Part shown: one piece after another, positions 5,798 to 9,176 of the stretch
Layout: every line of letters begins with the position of its first letter
Position numbering within the stretch: position 1 is the first letter of the stretch
NCBI GenBank assembly: GCA_947252915.1
Contig: CAMXWI010000023.1
Span: 1-9,176, forward strand
Reading direction: 5' to 3'
Length of the DNA stretch: 9,176 bases
From: an uncultured Lactobacillus sp.
Lineage (GTDB): Bacteria > Bacillota > Bacilli > Lactobacillales > Lactobacillaceae
Translations under genes and position numbers: made by a program
The notes under the pieces: model-generated
Seen by the model: only the letters and a program-made list of their open reading frames with translations
What the model was told of the DNA's origin: nothing
The model's database searches: none

Positions 5798-5803
5798 GAG
5801 GAG
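5798..5803 (+). promoter_or_regulatory. Ribosome binding site deciding the zwf start
   Basis: GAGGAG ends at 5803, 8 nt before the TTG at 5812. An in-frame GTG at 5803 overlaps the last base of this site and therefore cannot use it. Confidence 0.8.
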
Positions 5804-5811
5804 TGAACATT

Positions 5812-7293
5812 TTGGCTAAGGAAAATAAAGCTGTTATCACATTATTTGGAGCTGCCGGTGATTTGGCACAACGGAAGCTCTACCCGTCACTATTCAAGTT
5901 ATATCAAAAGGGTTACATTGGCGACCACTTTGCCCTCTTAGGGACTTCTCGTCGGCAAAAGAGCGATGAAGAATTCCAAGAAATGGTTGCCAAGTCCATC
6001 AGTAGCATCAAAGAAACGGAAAAGGATCAAGCAAAGAACTTTGTTAAGCACTTCTTCTTCCAACCACATGATGTTACAAAGCCTGAACACTACGTTGCTT
6101 TAAAGGAACGGATTGAAGAATTAGGTAAGAAGTTTGGTACTGATGACAACCGTCTCTTCTACATGTCAATGGCTCCCCAATTCTTTGGGACGATTGCCCT
6201 GAACTTAAAGAAACAAGGCCTTCTTTCCGATGATGGTTACAACCGTCTTGTTATCGAAAAGCCATTCGGTCGTGACTTTGAATCTGCCAAGAAATTAAAC
6301 GATGAACTTTCTGAGACGTTTAACGAAAACCAAATTTTCCGAATTGATCACTACCTCGGAAAGGAAATGATTCAAAATATCGAAGCGCTGCGATTTGGCA
6401 ACACCATCATCGAATCTCTCTGGAACAACCGTTACATCGACAATATCCAAGTTACGTTGAGTGAAAAACTCGGGGTTGAAGAACGGGCTGGCTACTATGA
6501 CAATTCCGGTGCCCTCCGTGACATGATGCAAAACCACATCATGCAAGTGGTTGCCCAACTTGCCATGGAACAACCAGTATCATTTACCGATAGCGATGTG
6601 CGGGTTGAAAAAATCAAGGCATTACGGTCACTACGGGTTTACACCCCCTCAGAAGCCGCTTCGAACTTTGTTCGTGGTCAATATGACGCTGGTCAAGATA
6701 CCAATGCTTACCGCCACGAAGATGGTGTTGATCCAGAATCCAACACTGAAACTTTCGTGGCAGCAAAGCTGTTATTCGACAACTACCGTTGGTCGGGAGT
6801 ACCATTTTACGTCCGGACTGGTAAGAAGTTAGCTGACAAGTTTACCCGGATCGACGTGGTCTTCAAGAAGCCATTGATTGATATCTTTGCTAACCCACGG
6901 ATGAAGTCAGAACAATCATTGAAGAGCAATGTTTTAACAATCTTTGTTGAACCAGATGCTGGGTTCTCACTCCGGGTTAACGCCAAGAGTGCTGGTCAAG
7001 GATTCAATACCGAACCAGTTGACTTGAAGTTCATGCAAGATGACTCGACGAAGGCTGAATCACCAGAACCATACGAACGGCTCTTCCATGATGCTTTGGA
7101 AGGTAATCACACTAACTTTGCTTCATGGTCAGAAATTGCCTATGCATGGAAGTTTGTTGACGTAGCACGGAAGCTTTGGGACATTGAAGAACCTCAATTC
7201 CCGAATTACGTTCCTGGATCAATGGGTCCAGTTGCCGCAGACGAACTGCTAGAACGCGATGGTCGGCAATGGGTTTACCGCTTGAACAAGTAA
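5812..7293 (+). CDS. zwf: Glucose-6-phosphate 1-dehydrogenase
   Basis: This 493-residue cytoplasmic enzyme oxidises glucose 6-phosphate to 6-phosphogluconolactone, the entry to the oxidative pentose phosphate route and, in heterofermenters, the phosphoketolase pathway. The N-terminal Rossmann domain begins with FGAAGDLAQRKLYPS (residues 12-26). The active-site signature RIDHYLGKE lies at 177-185, and His242 (in MQNHIMQ) matches the catalytic His240 of the Leuconostoc mesenteroides enzyme. The VRTGKKL segment carries the second substrate lysine. Arg47 aligns with Arg46 of that enzyme, which binds the NADP 2'-phosphate, and is followed here by a second Arg. Length is standard. The start is TTG, forced by the position of the ribosome binding site. 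It is a single-gene unit between a weak -35/perfect -10 promoter with a cre-like site and a strong terminator. The next gene of the pathway is not in the window. Confidence 0.96.
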   Translation: MAKENKAVITLFGAAGDLAQRKLYPSLFKLYQKGYIGDHFALLGTSRRQKSDEEFQEMVAKSISSIKETEKDQAKNFVKHFFFQPHDVTKPEHYVALKERIEELGKKFGTDDNRLFYMSMAPQFFGTIALNLKKQGLLSDDGYNRLVIEKPFGRDFESAKKLNDELSETFNENQIFRIDHYLGKEMIQNIEALRFGNTIIESLWNNRYIDNIQVTLSEKLGVEERAGYYDNSGALRDMMQNHIMQVVAQLAMEQPVSFTDSDVRVEKIKALRSLRVYTPSEAASNFVRGQYDAGQDTNAYRHEDGVDPESNTETFVAAKLLFDNYRWSGVPFYVRTGKKLADKFTRIDVVFKKPLIDIFANPRMKSEQSLKSNVLTIFVEPDAGFSLRVNAKSAGQGFNTEPVDLKFMQDDSTKAESPEPYERLFHDALEGNHTNFASWSEIAYAWKFVDVARKLWDIEEPQFPNYVPGSMGPVAADELLERDGRQWVYRLNK

Positions 7294-7310
7294 ATTCTAT
7301 CCAAATTATT

Positions 7311-7344
7311 AAGGAGGTTGGGAATTATCCCAACCTCCTTTCTT
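7311..7344 (+). terminator. Intrinsic terminator after zwf
   Basis: A perfect 13-bp stem (7311-7323 with 7328-7340) has an ATTA loop and is followed by TCTTTA. It lies 17 nt after the zwf stop and isolates zwf from the permease gene. Confidence 0.92.
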
Positions 7345-7380
7345 TAATGAAATCAATTACAATGGCTGGAAAACCGTAAA

Positions 7381-7412
7381 TTGTAAGGCATTTTTGCACG
7401 AATGCCTTACAA
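7381..7412. promoter_or_regulatory. Perfect 12-bp inverted repeat over the permease upstream promoter
   Basis: TTGTAAGGCATT (7381-7392) is perfectly inverted as AATGCCTTACAA (7401-7412) across 8 nt. No T-run follows, so it is not a terminator. The repeat surrounds the TTGCAC -35 element and reaches into the spacer of the 7394-7423 promoter, the classical place for a repressor operator. The regulator is unknown; it does not match GlnR/TnrA (TGTNA-N7-TNACA) or cre motifs. Confidence 0.65.
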
Positions 7413-7423
7413 ATGCATATAAT
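7394..7423 (+). promoter_or_regulatory. Upstream candidate promoter of the APC permease
   Basis: TTGCAC (7394-7399), an 18-nt spacer and a perfect TATAAT (7418-7423) predict a start near 7430 and a leader of about 78 nt. The -35 sits in the loop of the 12-bp inverted repeat. Confidence 0.65.
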
Positions 7424-7435
7424 CAACTTCCTAAT

Positions 7436-7464
7436 TTGCGGTTGCTCCCATAAAATGTGATAAT
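7436..7464 (+). promoter_or_regulatory. Downstream candidate promoter of the APC permease
   Basis: TTGCGG (7436-7441), a 17-nt spacer and GATAAT (7459-7464) preceded by TG-n form an extended -10 promoter. The predicted start is near 7471, giving a leader of about 37 nt. It lies clear of the inverted repeat. Confidence 0.5.
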
Positions 7465-7507
7465 AAAGTAGTAGTTAGATTCTCCAAAATTTGAGAGGTG
7501 ACATAAT

Positions 7508-8824
7508 ATGAGTGTAAAAAGTAGCTCTGTCGAAAGACAAATGGGCTTCTGGAGTATCGTACTCTTTGGGGTCAACGGGATCCTGGGGTCCGGAATCTTC
7601 CTACTTCCTGGACAAGGATACAACCTGTTCGGGCCGGCTAGTATCTTAGCATTACTTGCCGACGCCGTTCTAGTATTCATGATCGGTCTTTGTTTTGCCG
7701 AATGTGCGGGACGGTTTAAGGAAACCGGAGGCGCCTACCTGTATGCTAAAAAAGCCTTTGGTCCTTTCATTGGATATGAAGTTGGGGTGGTTACATGGGC
7801 CATTCGGATTATTGCCGAAGGAACATTATACGTAGCCATCGCCACTGCGATCGGTGGTGTCTACAAGCCATGGGCAACCACGACTGCCAAAAATATCATT
7901 GTAACCATTATTGGTATTATCCTGATTTGTATTAATATGACTGGGGTTAAGACTTCAGCAATCTTTAACAACGTGGTGACGGTCGCTAAGTTAGTCCCAA
8001 TTCTCTTAGTTGCAATTGTTGGATTATTCTTCTTACATCCGGCTAACTTTACGCCGTTCTTCCTTCCAGGAAGTTCAGCTAATGGCTTCGCTAACGCCAC
8101 GATTACTTTGTTCATGGTCTTTACCGGGATTGAATCACTGGTGATTACTGCCGGAAACATGAAGGACGCATCGAAAAACTTACCACGGGCACTTCTCTTG
8201 GTAATCATTGCAGTTGCGTTGATCTATGTCCTAGTGGTTGTTTCCTGTGTTGGGATTTTAGGAAGTGGCTTAGCTAAGAGTTCCGTTCCACTTCAAGATG
8301 CTGCTCAAGCGGTCGCTGGTCGCGCCGGTGAAGCCGTCATCATTGTCGGAACCTTCCTTTCCATGGGTGGTTTAGCACTGAACTCATCCTTTATTTCCCC
8401 ACGGTTAGCTGCTTCACTAGCAGATAACCACCAAATGCCAAAGAAGCTGGGTGCCGAAAACAGCAAAGGTGCACCATACGTTGCGATCGTTATTCACACC
8501 TTATTGGCAATGGCGATTGCTTGGTCTGGTTCTTACCTCACCTTAGTTAACATTTCTGTTGTATCGCGGTTCGCCCAATACATTCCAACTTGCATTGCGG
8601 TCATGGTCTTCAGAAAGACAATGAAGGACAAGAAGTCATCATTTACGATTCCTGGTGGATGGATTATTCCAATCCTTGCAGTGATTGTTTCCGTATGGCT
8701 GCTTGCTCATGCTAAGCCATTCCAGCTGATTGCCGGATTTGGTGCATTATTCATTATCCTGCCATTCTACTTCATCACTGGTCAAAATAAACGTGATAAA
8801 GCCCGTAAAGAACAGGGTGAATAA
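7508..8824 (+). CDS. APC-family amino acid permease
   Basis: This 438-residue integral membrane protein belongs to the amino acid-polyamine-organocation superfamily and probably takes up an amino acid by proton symport or exchange. Helix 1 carries the substrate-binding glycine motif GILGSGIFLLPG (residues 24-35). The helix 2-3 region has FAECAGRFKETGGAY (about 63-77), also typical. About 12 hydrophobic segments follow, with the conserved TLFMVFTGIESL in helix 6 (about 198-209), and the protein ends in a charged cytoplasmic tail (NKRDKARKEQGE). Length is normal. The specific substrate cannot be assigned, and no decarboxylase or catabolic gene is adjacent in the visible sequence. GAGGTG lies 7 nt before the ATG. 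It is a single-gene unit with two candidate promoters, one under a large inverted repeat, which suggests nutrient-responsive control. Confidence 0.9.
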   Translation: MSVKSSSVERQMGFWSIVLFGVNGILGSGIFLLPGQGYNLFGPASILALLADAVLVFMIGLCFAECAGRFKETGGAYLYAKKAFGPFIGYEVGVVTWAIRIIAEGTLYVAIATAIGGVYKPWATTTAKNIIVTIIGIILICINMTGVKTSAIFNNVVTVAKLVPILLVAIVGLFFLHPANFTPFFLPGSSANGFANATITLFMVFTGIESLVITAGNMKDASKNLPRALLLVIIAVALIYVLVVVSCVGILGSGLAKSSVPLQDAAQAVAGRAGEAVIIVGTFLSMGGLALNSSFISPRLAASLADNHQMPKKLGAENSKGAPYVAIVIHTLLAMAIAWSGSYLTLVNISVVSRFAQYIPTCIAVMVFRKTMKDKKSSFTIPGGWIIPILAVIVSVWLLAHAKPFQLIAGFGALFIILPFYFITGQNKRDKARKEQGE

Positions 8825-8848
8825 AGTAGATCATTAAATTACGAAAAA

Positions 8849-8879
8849 TCGAGGATTCGCTTGAGTCCTCGACTTTTTT
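8849..8879. terminator. Bidirectional intrinsic terminator after the APC permease
   Basis: A 10-bp stem with one G-U pair (8849-8858 with 8863-8872) and a GCTT loop is followed by CTTTTTT on the plus strand. An AAAAA run before it gives a T-run on the minus strand. It lies 24 nt after the permease stop and 7 nt beyond the stop of the leftward gene, so it can serve both. Confidence 0.88.
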
Positions 8880-8886
8880 GATTACA

Positions 8887-9176
8887 TTAAAATGTCAATA
8901 AATACAACCTCATCATCGTCATTACGGATCTTGCTAATTGAATTTCTTCAGGTGTCCCAATGACGTTAGCAACTAACGATAATTGTTTCTTGAACGTATT
9001 CACACAAATTTGGTAGTGAGGCATGCGCCGAAAACCACCCGATAAAATTGCTTTTTGAACTTCAATTCCATCGAAAACCAACCGGTGTTCATCAATAATC
9101 GCCATATTAGTGTAGGCAATTTCACGAACGTGGTAGTGTTGCTCAACATCACTCTGTAATTCTTGAACGGTAGCCC
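8887..9176 (-). CDS. Unrecognised protein, C-terminal part (start outside window)
   Basis: The minus-strand frame is open to the window edge, so 95 C-terminal residues of a longer protein are visible, ending in TAA at 8889-8887. An internal ATG at 9105 gives a 72-residue frame, but it has no ribosome binding site before it and is probably not the start. The visible part begins with a charged, probably helical segment (TVQELQSDVEQHYHVREIAY). It continues with alternating strands (MAIIDEHRLVFDGIEV, MPHYQICVNTF) and ends in a hydrophobic helix-like stretch (IQLARSVMTMMRLYLLTF). No signal peptide or clear transmembrane segment is visible. I do not recognise the family and assign no function. It converges on the permease gene and shares its bidirectional terminator. 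Confidence 0.65.
   Translation of the reverse strand, partial: ATVQELQSDVEQHYHVREIAYTNMAIIDEHRLVFDGIEVQKAILSGGFRRMPHYQICVNTFKKQLSLVANVIGTPEEIQLARSVMTMMRLYLLTF

Noticed and set aside
7481..7497. Small hairpin masking the permease ribosome binding site (TCTC with GAGA)
   Set aside because: It has only 4-6 pairs with a bulge and is AT-rich in the loop; too weak to claim translational control.
7424..7507. T-box or attenuator leader ahead of the amino acid permease
   Set aside because: The leader is at most about 78 nt, with no T-box sequence and no terminator hairpin before the start codon.
7423..7680. Leftward frame covering the permease promoter and start
   Set aside because: It overlaps the permease promoter, ribosome binding site and first codons, has no ribosome binding site, and reads as low-complexity translation of noncoding and antisense sequence.
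1..9176. Mobile elements, CRISPR arrays, tRNA or rRNA genes, phage or toxin-antitoxin genes
   Set aside because: I saw no transposase or integrase frame, no regularly spaced repeats, no tRNA-like cloverleaf and no toxin-antitoxin pair on either strand.

Overview
The window looks like ordinary chromosome of a low- to mid-GC Gram-positive bacterium, most likely a member of the Lactobacillaceae. The glucose-6-phosphate dehydrogenase resembles the Leuconostoc mesenteroides enzyme closely, a DUF1836 protein and a stand-alone class Ib NrdI are present, ribosome binding sites are strong (GGAGG-like), and intrinsic terminators are compact. A heterofermentative Limosilactobacillus-type genome is my best guess, but that is inference. 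I see no phage, insertion sequence, CRISPR array, tRNA or rRNA.

Layout. Positions 1-720 (+) hold the 3' part of a sugar phosphate isomerase/epimerase-like TIM-barrel protein. It meets, stop codon to stop codon, a leftward pair: a DUF1836 protein (721-1245, -) and an atypical Rossmann/SDR-like protein (1306-1824, -). A shared intergenic region at about 1825-1982 appears to fire divergently into a rightward two-gene operon: a CNNM/CBS-type membrane transporter (1983-3344, +) and NrdI (3363-3830, +). A perfect bidirectional terminator (3845-3875) separates nrdI from a convergent VOC/PhnB-like gene (3884-4318, -). That gene is divergent from a CynX-like MFS transporter (4433-5611, +).

A 200-base regulatory region rich in operator-like dyads precedes zwf (5812-7293, +; TTG start). 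zwf ends in a strong terminator. An APC-family amino acid permease follows (7508-8824, +). It has two candidate promoters, the upstream one overlain by a 12-bp inverted repeat. A bidirectional terminator (8849-8879) separates it from an unrecognised leftward gene cut by the window edge (8887-9176, -).

How the genes work together. Most units are independent one- or two-gene operons. Two links stand out. The transporter-nrdI operon pairs a probable divalent-cation transporter with the flavoprotein that activates manganese-dependent ribonucleotide reductase. zwf feeds the oxidative pentose phosphate/phosphoketolase route and NADPH supply. I found no clearly novel multi-gene system. The most rewarding places to look are the non-coding regulatory architectures and the unrecognised partial gene at the right edge.
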